Part shown: in pieces, positions 34,357-43,044 of the stretch
Numbering within the stretch: position 1 is the stretch's first letter
How the letters are laid out: each line of letters begins with the position of its first letter
Assembly (NCBI GenBank): GCA_002314875.1
Contig: DCHS01000052.1
Coordinates: forward strand, 236,063 to 300,062
Source: Prevotellaceae bacterium UBA1746
Lineage (GTDB): Bacteria > Bacteroidota > Bacteroidia > Bacteroidales > Bacteroidaceae
Length of the DNA: 64,000 nucleotides
Reading direction: 5' to 3'
Notes under the pieces: model-generated
Database searches by the model: none
What the model was told of the DNA's origin: nothing
Seen by the model: the letters and a program-made list of their open reading frames with translations, nothing else
Translations under genes and position numbers: made by a program

Positions 34357-35913
34357 TTATTTCACAATCATCTTCTTGCCTTCCTTGATATAGATCTGGC
34401 CAGGCTGAAGCTGCTGAACGCGGCGACCGGAAAGATCGTAAGGAATGGGGTCGGAGATGAATTCGTTGCGGACAGAAGTGATGCCGTCTGTCTCATCATC
34501 AACGACGGTCACTTTGCCATCAAGATCCACCTTGACGATGTGAGAACGATATTCTACACCATCAACAACATAGACGGCCTGAACGCCGAGAGTGTTGAAG
34601 AGGTCTTCACCAAGGTATACCCAGTGACGGGCACCACCATTTCCGAAGTTTTCATCGGTAAAGTTGAAGGGGATGAGACTGATAGTGCCTTCGCCTTGAT
34701 TCTCTGCGTGAGTAAATGATTTACGGTCGAACTCAAGAATCTCGTCGTCAACATAAATGTAATAGAAGAGTTTCTCAGTGTCGAGGAGTTCGTCGTTGGT
34801 ACCCTTGTTATCAATGTAGAACATGAAGCAATAAGGAGTAGTTTCTCCGTATTCGCTATCAGTCATATCATAGATATACGGTTTATAAGGATCGGTAGGA
34901 TGAACGGCAGTTTCCTCCTTGAGGGGCTGGATAGAGAACTTATAGTTTACTGCATAGATATTGCCGGCATAGAGCGCCTCGATGAGGAGGTCGTCAGCAT
35001 CAAGGTCAAAAATGCCAGTTGCCTCATCCCAAAGGAAAGTAGCTTCCTTCGTCATATCATAGAGCGAATAGCCTTCGTCATCCACTTTACCATTCATATG
35101 ACCGGTTTTGAGGAAGAGGTTGTAATGGAGATCATCGCCAAGGTACTGGTTTGTGGGGATGTGAACGGTTGCCAGGCCTTCTACGACTTCGTCCATAGTA
35201 CCCTTGACCCATGCACTGGTAGCAGGGGAGAGGTAGTTGAAATAAACATCCTGACCATCGATGGCAACAGTTCCCTTATGGACCTGCTTGGTACCTTCGG
35301 AGTTATTGTAGTTGTAGATATAGTCGCTGAAAGTAGCCGTTGAAGGAGGTTCGTTGAGAACAGCATTAGCGGTGAGGGGTTTGAGAACGAGGTGGTTGTG
35401 ATAGGCACAACGTGCAACGAGATCGTAATTGCCAGTCTGGGTGTTCTGCTCCATCTGGGCATAGATCATATACTGCTCCGGATTGACTTCAACGAAAGAA
35501 CCGTCCTTCTTCATCGTCAGCTGGATGTCACCTAACTCGGTGATATTCTCATCGAGGACACCGCCCACCCAGAGGTGGCTTACACCGGCAGAGGATCTGT
35601 ATTCGTTGACATACTGGAGGGGAATGGTCACCGTTCGTGTGCCGTCGGCATTGCGAACAGCGTCACCAGCGGTCCAGATGTCCGTTCCTGCTGTGCGGTA
35701 GTAGGGGAAGAGGTCGCGGAAGTAAATCTTCGTACTGTCAGCATTGAAACTAACAGCCATAGCCATGCTGCTCACCGTGACATTGCCAATATACACGCAT
35801 GAGAGTTCGTACTTATGGGGTTCTCCCTCAGGAACAATCTGAGCGGTCTTGTTCTGGGCAAAAGCTGTGAGAGAGAGGAGCGCCGAAAGGGCGAGGGTTA
35901 GATATTTCTTCAT
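34357..35913 (-). CDS. Secreted beta-rich protein, paralogue 1 of three, with YDLSGRR tail
   Basis: 518 aa from the ATG at 35913 (MKKYLTLALSALLSLTAFAQ signal). Unrecognised family. An N-terminal unit begins VPEGEPHKYELSCVY and contains a strand pattern KIYFRDLFPYY...W; a second unit (near 215-290) repeats it as DVYFNYLSPATSAWVKGTMD followed by VHIPTNQYLG. A third, Ig-like region precedes the tail PYDLSGRRVQQLQPGQIYIKEGKK. The other two paralogues lie immediately upstream. Probably exported to the outer surface; no enzymatic motif is seen. Last gene of a five-gene operon. Confidence 0.7.
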   Translation of the reverse strand: MKKYLTLALSALLSLTAFAQNKTAQIVPEGEPHKYELSCVYIGNVTVSSMAMAVSFNADSTKIYFRDLFPYYRTAGTDIWTAGDAVRNADGTRTVTIPLQYVNEYRSSAGVSHLWVGGVLDENITELGDIQLTMKKDGSFVEVNPEQYMIYAQMEQNTQTGNYDLVARCAYHNHLVLKPLTANAVLNEPPSTATFSDYIYNYNNSEGTKQVHKGTVAIDGQDVYFNYLSPATSAWVKGTMDEVVEGLATVHIPTNQYLGDDLHYNLFLKTGHMNGKVDDEGYSLYDMTKEATFLWDEATGIFDLDADDLLIEALYAGNIYAVNYKFSIQPLKEETAVHPTDPYKPYIYDMTDSEYGETTPYCFMFYIDNKGTNDELLDTEKLFYYIYVDDEILEFDRKSFTHAENQGEGTISLIPFNFTDENFGNGGARHWVYLGEDLFNTLGVQAVYVVDGVEYRSHIVKVDLDGKVTVVDDETDGITSVRNEFISDPIPYDLSGRRVQQLQPGQIYIKEGKKMIVK

Positions 35914-35914
35914 A

Positions 35915-37441
35915 TCAACGGAGAACTTTTTTACCATTAATAATATAGAGGCCATGAGAGAGGGTGTTTACACGGCGGCCCTGGAGATCGTAGATTGCTG
36001 AGTGAGCAGAAGGAGTGAGAACTTCTTCGATACCAACGGGAATAGTGTTGTTGGTGCCATTCTTGTCAACAGTAACAATGTTGGAGTAGGTAGTATTTTC
36101 TCCATCGATATAAAGTGCCTGAACTCCGATAGTCTGGAAGTCTGCAGCATTTATATGCTGAAGAAGACACTGGTTCATATAAGCGAAGCTACCAGAGGTA
36201 GCGGTACTATGCATGAAGTTGGTGCTGTTGTCAGAGAATTCGTAGTTGAACATTTCATGGTCTTCGGTGAGAGAAGAATAGTCGCTGGCAAGAATAGTCA
36301 TCGGTTCGCCATCCTTGAAGAGACGCCAGAAGAGTTTGTTTACATCGAGGACTTCATTGTTGGTACCTACAGGCTTGAGGTAGAACTTGAAATAGGGGTA
36401 GCCCTTGCCTGTTGTAACGGTAAGTTTGTAGGGATCGCTGGGAGTGGGGACACCCGTCTCGCCGCCCGTTCCGTTGAAATCGTGGCTGGTCTTGATGGTG
36501 AAGTTATAGGGGTTCTTGTAAACACCATAATTGCCTCCGGTTTCCATCAGGAAGAAAATACCTTCATCGCCTGTTTCAAGGAACAAAGTCTTTGCTTCCT
36601 CGTCATAGGTAAAGACAGCATCCTGGAATTCGTAGTCTACCTCTCCGAGGGCATTGAAACCCTTATACACTGCGGGATTAAAGAAGAGAACATAACCCTT
36701 GTCGCTGATGCCGAGGTACTGACGACCGGGAACGGTAAGAACACCGTCGTCATAGGTACCCTTAACCCACGCATCGATGTCGGGGGTAAGGCCGTGGAAA
36801 TAGACATCGTTACCATCGAAGGCAATCTTTTCAATGTCGTAGCAAGCCTTTGAACCAGAATCGAAATACTCGTAGATTGCGTCTTCAACCGTTGCGCTTT
36901 CGGGAACAGTAACGGGGGTGAGGTCGCCCTTTACAGGCTGGATCTTGAGGTTGCTCTCGAGGTGGTAAGCCTTGAGGAAGAAACCATTCTCATCACAACT
37001 GGCGAGGGCAATATACTGGTTGTTGGTGCTCTGGACGAGAGCGCCGTCGTTACGGATGGTAAGCGTGAAACCGGTGAGTTCATTCTTGCCGTCGTCAGTA
37101 CCAATCCAGTAGTAGGTGCTGCCCGTCATTGCTTCGCTGGAATAAACGAGCTGGGCAGGAATGGTGATGGTGTTGCCTTCAACATTTCCCTTCACCCACA
37201 TTTCCTTGCTCTTGAATTCATACATGGGGAAGAGGTTGCTGATGTACACGCTCTTGCCGTCTTCACTATAGCTGACATAGACACCGAGAGCAGCATAACC
37301 AATCTGCATACCGTCGCTGTAATAGGCTTCAGCTGAGAGTTCGTAGAGTTGGGGTTCTCCTTCGGGAGTTACAGCACATTGTGCCTGTGCTGCCATCATT
37401 CCGAAAAAGAATGTGACGAGAGTGAGTAAAAAGTGTTTCAT
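35915..37441 (-). CDS. Secreted beta-rich protein, paralogue 2 of three, with YDLQGRR tail
   Basis: 508 aa from the ATG at 37441; the longer frame to 37492 overlaps the previous gene. Signal peptide ends AAQAQ. Same architecture as the flanking paralogues: opening VTPEGEPQLYELSAEAYY, first unit SVYISNLFPMYEFKSKEMWVKG, second unit DVYFHGLTPDIDAWVKGTYDD and VPGRQYLG, a C-terminal Ig-like part (NKLFWRLFKDGEPM) and tail YDLQGRRVNTLSHGLYIINGKK. One base separates its stop from the next start, indicating coupling. Function unknown. Confidence 0.7.
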   Translation of the reverse strand: MKHFLLTLVTFFFGMMAAQAQCAVTPEGEPQLYELSAEAYYSDGMQIGYAALGVYVSYSEDGKSVYISNLFPMYEFKSKEMWVKGNVEGNTITIPAQLVYSSEAMTGSTYYWIGTDDGKNELTGFTLTIRNDGALVQSTNNQYIALASCDENGFFLKAYHLESNLKIQPVKGDLTPVTVPESATVEDAIYEYFDSGSKACYDIEKIAFDGNDVYFHGLTPDIDAWVKGTYDDGVLTVPGRQYLGISDKGYVLFFNPAVYKGFNALGEVDYEFQDAVFTYDEEAKTLFLETGDEGIFFLMETGGNYGVYKNPYNFTIKTSHDFNGTGGETGVPTPSDPYKLTVTTGKGYPYFKFYLKPVGTNNEVLDVNKLFWRLFKDGEPMTILASDYSSLTEDHEMFNYEFSDNSTNFMHSTATSGSFAYMNQCLLQHINAADFQTIGVQALYIDGENTTYSNIVTVDKNGTNNTIPVGIEEVLTPSAHSAIYDLQGRRVNTLSHGLYIINGKKVLR

Positions 37442-37445
37442 GATA

Positions 37446-39059
37446 TTATAAACTGTTAATTCTAACTTTTCCATTTGAAATATACAGGCCACGAGGAGCG
37501 CTCATTCTACGGCCAAGGAGATCGTAAGAAGTGGTGGCGGTAGGAGCGAGGACGGTGTTGATGCCGTCAGGTTCGTTGTTGACCTCGATGACTGAAGATT
37601 CGTCGGTGTCGCGGTTATAGACGATGATGTCACTGCGATGTTCAACGCCGTCAACGGTGTAGATGCTCTGGACACCAACCGTGGTGTACATATCTTCGTA
37701 GAGATAGACATAGTGGAGGGTGTCGTAGATATAAAAGTCAAAGCTGTCCTTGAAAGAATAAGGAACATCCGTCATCTCCTCCTTGACGTTCATATAGGTT
37801 CCGGGAACGAAGGTATAGATTTCGTCGTCGAAATATATATTATAGGTGATGTAGTCGGGATTGATATATTCCCCGTTGACATCAAGGGCATAAAGGAGGA
37901 AGGAGATATAGGGGTAGTCGGTATCGAGGTTAAGAGAACGCCATTCGGGACGTGCGGGAACGGCAGGACGATCTCCGGCATAGACATCAAGACGAGGATT
38001 GAAGACGTAGTTCATGCAGTATTCCATACCATCCATATAGTCCACGCCGAAAACCTCGGAAGAAGTGATAGAGCGGGTCTCAGGATCCCAGCGGAACTTC
38101 TTGTTGTTGGCAGTCAACACAAAGTCGTCGAGTTCGCCTTCTTCATTATAGACGGGATCTGCAAGATTATAATAATAAATAAAGGTGTTGTCGTGGATGA
38201 ACTGCTTGTCGGGAATGGAAATGCTGTCGCCATCGAGAATACCATAGATGTAGGCATCAGGAGCAGAGGTGGAGAGTTGCATGTAGAAATCGTTATCGCG
38301 ATGCAAAACGTTTACTTTACTCTTTGTGAGATTGCCTTGGCTGTTCTCGTAGGTATAGACATATTCCACGGGTTCGATGTCAGTAGGAATACTGATGGCG
38401 GGAGTGGTGACACGCGCCATTTTGTAATCCAAATCAAAAGAGAGACTGCCTTGTTGCTGGTCATTTATATAGACATAGCCTGCACCGCCTTGGAAAACAC
38501 CGGCTTTTTCGAATGTGGGAGAGAGGATGCTGTCGCCCTTGACGATGAGTTTGAGTTCGTCCTGTGCTTCCATATTGCCAGTACTGTCATCATAAATCAT
38601 CGGGCAGAAGAAAATGAGGTACTTCCCCCTATAGTATGCGAGGGGCTGGCCGTAAGGAATACGGATTGTATCGCCATCGAGGGTGCCTTGTAACCAGGTT
38701 TCAACACCGAGGGAGGTCGTGATATCTTTGAAATAGACCGTCTTGCCATCCGCATCGAAACGAATCTGGGACTTTACGCTGGAGGCATTCTTGAACTGGG
38801 CATTGTTCATAGAATAACTGTAGAGCGACATGATATAAAACTTCTCTTCGCCCTGGGGGTCAAAGAGGAACGTGACTTCTTCTTCCTCAGCGCGGGCAAT
38901 GCGCTTAAGGTCTTTTGAAGGGTTGGTAGAAAAGAGATTGGCAGGCATCAGGGTACGCTTGTCAAGCGGAGTGTTAACAAGGGCCTTGAAGTCTGCCTGC
39001 TGGGCAAAGCCACAGAGGGGAAGGAGCGCCACAAGGGCGAGGAGGAGTGCTTTTTTCAT
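37446..39059 (-). CDS. Secreted beta-rich protein, paralogue 3 of three, with YDLLGRR tail
   Basis: 537 aa from the ATG at 39059 (a TTG two codons earlier is less likely). Signal peptide MKKALLLALVALLPLCGFAQ. It follows the paralogue pattern: FDPQGEEKFYIMSLYS, first unit TVYFKDITTSLGVETWLQGTLDG then IRIPYGQPL, second unit DFYMQLSTSAPDAYIYGILDG then ISIPDKQFI, a C-terminal Ig-like part, and tail SYDLLGRRMSAPRGLYISNGK. The most divergent of the three, with extra N-terminal sequence (residues 21-65). Gap of 4 bp to the next gene. Confidence 0.7.
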   Translation of the reverse strand: MKKALLLALVALLPLCGFAQQADFKALVNTPLDKRTLMPANLFSTNPSKDLKRIARAEEEEVTFLFDPQGEEKFYIMSLYSYSMNNAQFKNASSVKSQIRFDADGKTVYFKDITTSLGVETWLQGTLDGDTIRIPYGQPLAYYRGKYLIFFCPMIYDDSTGNMEAQDELKLIVKGDSILSPTFEKAGVFQGGAGYVYINDQQQGSLSFDLDYKMARVTTPAISIPTDIEPVEYVYTYENSQGNLTKSKVNVLHRDNDFYMQLSTSAPDAYIYGILDGDSISIPDKQFIHDNTFIYYYNLADPVYNEEGELDDFVLTANNKKFRWDPETRSITSSEVFGVDYMDGMEYCMNYVFNPRLDVYAGDRPAVPARPEWRSLNLDTDYPYISFLLYALDVNGEYINPDYITYNIYFDDEIYTFVPGTYMNVKEEMTDVPYSFKDSFDFYIYDTLHYVYLYEDMYTTVGVQSIYTVDGVEHRSDIIVYNRDTDESSVIEVNNEPDGINTVLAPTATTSYDLLGRRMSAPRGLYISNGKVRINSL

Positions 39060-39076
39060 GGGCAAATGATATTCTC

Positions 39077-39090
39077 GGGGCTAGAGCCCC
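39077..39090. other. Palindrome in the 112-bp gap inside the secreted-protein operon
   Basis: GGGGCT-AG-AGCCCC, 6-bp stem. It lies between the Omp28-like gene at 39172 and the paralogue gene ending the gap. No T-run follows, so a processing site or REP-like remnant is as likely as a terminator. Confidence 0.4.
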
Positions 39091-39171
39091 TCGCACCGGA
39101 ACGTGCCAATGGCTTCACGGATTAATGCCGCTTACCTTGGAACGGAAACCCGGTGTTTTTTCTTTTAATTC

Positions 39172-40956
39172 TTATTTTATTATTGTTTTTCCGTTTTGAA
39201 TGAAGATACCGTGAGAGGGAGTCTGGACACGGCGACCGAAGAGGTCAAAGGTCGGAGCAGAGGAGTCGCTTGCAAGAGGGGCAAGAATGCCACAGCCTTC
39301 GAAGAGGATAGGCTGCTGGGTGGCATTGAGAACCTTACAGCGATTCTTGTCGTTGGCATCATAGCGGGTGATGAAAGCAACGGCGCGGAGATTGTTGCTG
39401 TTTTTGTATTTGAAGCGATCCAAAGTAAAATCAAAGGAATAATCTGCAGGCAGTGAGATAGTTTGGCCCCAAGGTTCTGTGAGGGCATAGCGAAGAACAC
39501 CGTTGTGGGTGAAATCCTTGACGACGCCGTCATTTGTCTGCTGGGCGCCGACGAGATTGTCTTCAACAATCCACACATTGAGATAAGCCTGATCCGAACT
39601 TTCACCGATAGCCTTGACATTGATGCGAACACTCTGGTCCTGGAAATTCGTTACCACCTCTTCGTTAAGCTGAACGAATGCGGGTTGTGCGAGCGCGTAA
39701 TCAATGTAGTCGATGACGCGGTTGGTGTAGGGAAAGACTACGGGAGTGGTATCTGTGTTCAGCGTGACAGCATTGATATTCGTGCGGTCAAACATCACAG
39801 CAGGATTGAACGTTCCCTCATCTTCTGAGAAGAACCAGGTATAGATTTCGTCCGTCTCATGGGTGTAACTGTCAGCGGCAAAGCCGGAATGGTGAGCGAC
39901 ATAAATGGCATTGTCTCTGCCTTCCATAGCCTTTTCAACAGCTGCATCGCCGAGGTCGCAGTTCTGGCAGGTCTGAGAGGTAAACATCTCTATGAGGACA
40001 TTGCGGGGAAAGATATCAGCGTAAGCCTCAAAGGAGTAGGAGAGGGTATTGTCTGCGGGCGAATCGTCTTCGCCACCATTGATTTCCGTCAGGGTAACCT
40101 GTATTTCATGACGACCGGCTTCAGCGATTTCCAGGTTGGGAATCACGAAAGTTGAAATGCTGTCGTGAGCCAGGCTTGCCGTCATCGCGATTGGGTCACC
40201 GCTTTTGCCGTCAAGACGGTATGTAACGGTGTAACGAGTCAGGGTATCAAGACCGATGTTCTTGATTTCGCCTTGAATAGCAAAGGGAGAATTCAGCGTG
40301 ACGAAATCACCGGTAATCGGGAAGGCTTCTGTAGCACTGGGATTATTGCAGGCTTTCAGACTGCAAAGAGCCGCATTGTTACGCGGGAGGCGGTCGCCTT
40401 CAATCTGTGCCAAGATGCAGAGATTGCCGTGGCCGTTTTCCGTGGCATGAGACCAGACTGCATTGTCTTTGCTTGTTCCAATACCAATGATATCACCTTT
40501 GGTATTTCCGTTGGCGGTATTCTTCACCACATCAACGGGAGCATCGAAGGAGTATTTCTGTGCCACCTCATAGCCAATGTAGATGGGCTTGCCAGCTTCA
40601 ATGGTATAGGGAGAAGTCAGCTTTGCATCGTTCCAGGTGAGACGGGTGCAGGACGCATATTGCGAATAAAGAGGCTCGCCGGCAGGATCTTCGGTAATGA
40701 CAATCTTTAGAGAAGAAGCCGAGCAATAACCAAGGCTGAAATGAAGATGAGTAATCTGGTTGCCTGCGAGTAGCGTTGCATCTTCTGCGGAAAGTTCGAT
40801 GAAGCAATAGAAATTGGTATTCGCCTTTCCGGTTGAAACAGATTCTATGTCACTACGGCTGAGGCCTTTCTCACAGAATCCGTAGTAATAAACCTCCTGT
40901 GCCCCGGCACTGAGAATGCCAAGGGCAAAAAGGAGAAGTGTGAGCAAATGCTTCAT
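39172..40956 (-). CDS. Secreted Omp28-like thioredoxin-fold protein
   Basis: 594 aa. Signal peptide (1-19), N-terminal beta domain starting EVYYYGFCEKGLSR with GKPIYIGYEV (123-132), a CARDB-like region (about 210-310), then the Omp28 domain: EMFTSQTCQNCD with C330 and C333, VAHHSGFAADSY, and FNPAVMFDRT. Tail TFDLFGRRVQTPSHGIFIQNGK. It resembles the protein at 27617 throughout its length. Its start overlaps the stop of the upstream gene by one base (TAATG). Confidence 0.8.
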   Translation of the reverse strand: MKHLLTLLLFALGILSAGAQEVYYYGFCEKGLSRSDIESVSTGKANTNFYCFIELSAEDATLLAGNQITHLHFSLGYCSASSLKIVITEDPAGEPLYSQYASCTRLTWNDAKLTSPYTIEAGKPIYIGYEVAQKYSFDAPVDVVKNTANGNTKGDIIGIGTSKDNAVWSHATENGHGNLCILAQIEGDRLPRNNAALCSLKACNNPSATEAFPITGDFVTLNSPFAIQGEIKNIGLDTLTRYTVTYRLDGKSGDPIAMTASLAHDSISTFVIPNLEIAEAGRHEIQVTLTEINGGEDDSPADNTLSYSFEAYADIFPRNVLIEMFTSQTCQNCDLGDAAVEKAMEGRDNAIYVAHHSGFAADSYTHETDEIYTWFFSEDEGTFNPAVMFDRTNINAVTLNTDTTPVVFPYTNRVIDYIDYALAQPAFVQLNEEVVTNFQDQSVRINVKAIGESSDQAYLNVWIVEDNLVGAQQTNDGVVKDFTHNGVLRYALTEPWGQTISLPADYSFDFTLDRFKYKNSNNLRAVAFITRYDANDKNRCKVLNATQQPILFEGCGILAPLASDSSAPTFDLFGRRVQTPSHGIFIQNGKTIIK

Positions 40957-42803
40957 TATTTCAGAATCTTTTTGCCATCAAGGATGTAGAGACCATGAGC
41001 GGGGGCGTTTACGCGGCGGCCGTTGATGTCATAAGCCTTAGCCGAAGCAGATGAAACACCGGTGTTACGGATGCCAACGGTCATGCCGTTGACATTGACG
41101 ACGAGGCCTTCCATTGCATTGGTGAGGCGGAAGAGATATCGGCCAGTTGCTGTAACCTGATAGTTGAGGGCATAAACGAAGGAACCGATTTCTCCGCTCT
41201 TTTCGGTCTTTGCGATGGGGGTCGTCGTGTTGTCGGGGGTGTACATCTCAAAGTTGAAGGACTGGTTGTTCTCCGTAGTGATGGAAAAATCGCCGGCTTC
41301 AAGATCCATAGCATACCAGACGGGCTGGGTAAGGCTGTTGACAGCAGGGAGGATATTCTCGCCGAGGAGGAGTTCCTTGGGGTTGAGAGGAGATTCGCCG
41401 GGAGCGTAGGCACGTTCAGTAACGATGATGTTCTTACCTTCCTGAACACTGTAGGTCTTAACGCGGATGTAGATAGTCTGGCCTTCGGTGACAGCAAATT
41501 CTTTGTCATAAACCATATTCCAGTCAGCATCATAGCCGAGGATAGACTGAGCGGTAGCATCAGCACTTCCGATGAGAACCGTAACGTCGCTACCGCGGGT
41601 AGGATTCATGGGGTCTGATTCGAATTCGATATTTGACTGAACGCGGAGCATACCGTTGCTGGAAGTAGTATAGGTGTACCAGATGTCGTGAACCTCGTCT
41701 GCGAGATCGGTCTGACCTTCTTTGATTTCTATGGCACTGGAGGCACTTTCGCCGGTTCCACGGGTGCCTTCGGTAACCGTCAGGGTGCAGTCGTTCAAAT
41801 CAGTTGTAATGACGATGATATAACTTTCGCCTTCAGCAGCACGAAGACGGGTGGTATTTCCTGTGCGCTCGCTGGCAACGGTGATATTGGAATAACCCTT
41901 CTTCTTGAAAACAACCTTTGCTTCAGGATCAGAGACTGTGGCCTCAATCCAGCATTCCTTGGTCGCGATATATTCGTAATAACGGGTGCTCTCACCGGGA
42001 ATGGTGTAGCTCTGGCCTTCAACAGCCCAGCCAGGGAGACTTTCAACTTCACCTTCTTGAATATCTTCGTAGCTGACCGTGAAGGGGAAATCGTTGATGC
42101 CTTCTTTCAAGCGCCAGGTGATGATGTAGTCCTGACCAGCGTTGACGGGGCAACGGAGCTTGCCATGAGAATTCTTGCCTACATAGGACTGGTACATCTC
42201 CTTTGTACCCACCTGCACATAGGAATTCTGAGCAGCCTCACCGCCATCTACAACGAGGAACTTAGTGCCAAGATCAGCGGGAGTGGAAATGGCATAGTAG
42301 TAAAGACCGTTGTAATGGGGAGTGGTGTAGGTGTTGCCTGGTTCAACCTTCGGGCAGGTCGTCACGCTGTCTTCTGCCAGCACATCGTTGCTGAAGGAAA
42401 TGGTGAAGGTTTCGTCCGAAGCAGTGGTGCTGGGCTTTGTGATGCCAACATAATAATACTGCACGAGTTCGTAGGGAACACGGCAGGCGATGTAATTATT
42501 GCTGGAGTAGTAAGGCTGGTAAGCAGTCTGGCTGTCCCAAACTTCAATCTTTCCGCCTTTGATGTCGGCGTCGGAGTCGATCATCATGTAGCGATGACCG
42601 ATGAAATCGTCAATCTTAATGGAATACCAATATTCGCCGGCAGCAGCGGGAAGTCTGTTCTCGCCGACTTTCAGTTCATAGGGTGTATAAATGTCATTGG
42701 TCTCATCTGTGGCTATTTCGGTGAGGCTGGGATTTACAGGTGCTGCATTAGCAGCAAGGTTCATACATACGAATGCAGTAAGAGCCCAAACGAAATGTTT
42801 CAT
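40956..42803 (-). CDS. Secreted multi-repeat beta protein with YDINGRR tail
   Basis: 615 aa, no known domain. Signal peptide (1-20, NAAPV). Four to five beta-sandwich units of about 100 residues can be traced: the first opens YELKVGENRLPAAAGEYWYSIKI and the last KELLLGENILPAVNSLTQPVWYAMDLEAG, both with the pattern L.GEN.LPA and an aromatic pair. The tail is AYDINGRRVNAPAHGLYILDGKK. Such units resemble pre-peptidase C-terminal-type domains in general shape, but I cannot assign them. First gene of the operon running to 34357. Confidence 0.65.
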   Translation of the reverse strand: MKHFVWALTAFVCMNLAANAAPVNPSLTEIATDETNDIYTPYELKVGENRLPAAAGEYWYSIKIDDFIGHRYMMIDSDADIKGGKIEVWDSQTAYQPYYSSNNYIACRVPYELVQYYYVGITKPSTTASDETFTISFSNDVLAEDSVTTCPKVEPGNTYTTPHYNGLYYYAISTPADLGTKFLVVDGGEAAQNSYVQVGTKEMYQSYVGKNSHGKLRCPVNAGQDYIITWRLKEGINDFPFTVSYEDIQEGEVESLPGWAVEGQSYTIPGESTRYYEYIATKECWIEATVSDPEAKVVFKKKGYSNITVASERTGNTTRLRAAEGESYIIVITTDLNDCTLTVTEGTRGTGESASSAIEIKEGQTDLADEVHDIWYTYTTSSNGMLRVQSNIEFESDPMNPTRGSDVTVLIGSADATAQSILGYDADWNMVYDKEFAVTEGQTIYIRVKTYSVQEGKNIIVTERAYAPGESPLNPKELLLGENILPAVNSLTQPVWYAMDLEAGDFSITTENNQSFNFEMYTPDNTTTPIAKTEKSGEIGSFVYALNYQVTATGRYLFRLTNAMEGLVVNVNGMTVGIRNTGVSSASAKAYDINGRRVNAPAHGLYILDGKKILK

Positions 42804-42868
42804 CTAATTTGAATAAATTAAGATTGTTTGTAGTTACGGGGATATGATTTTTTACAAAAAATCGCGTG

Positions 42869-42876
42869 CAAAATTA
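42869..42876 (-). promoter_or_regulatory. Predicted -7 box for the five-gene secreted-protein operon
   Basis: Minus-strand TAATTTTG (TAnnTTTG), 65 bp before the ATG at 42803. No -33 box at the standard distance; a TTTG on the minus strand (42892-42889) is only 12 bp away. Confidence 0.45.
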
Positions 42877-42960
42877 CGATATAAATCTCAAAGTGAGGAC
42901 TTTTCATTTTACTTTTATTCTAAAAGTAGTGGTTTTTAACAATAATCCCTCCAAAATGCA

Positions 42961-42998
42961 AAATCACATTGCCACAAAAAGCTGTGACAATGTGATTT
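42961..42998 (-). terminator. Terminator of the 1011-aa secreted-protein gene
   Basis: 11-bp stem AAATCACATTG / CAATGTGATTT with inner CACA/TGTG pairing, 46 bp past the stop at 43045 on the minus strand, followed by a T-rich run in that direction. Confidence 0.75.
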
Positions 42999-43044
42999 CA
43001 TGCGTTATAGAAAGCGGAGTTTCTGGTTGTCCCAGAATTACCGG

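Noticed and set aside
37638..38693. 351-codon open frame antisense to the paralogue at 37446-39059
   Set aside because: The sense gene has a signal peptide and paralogues; the antisense product does not resemble anything.
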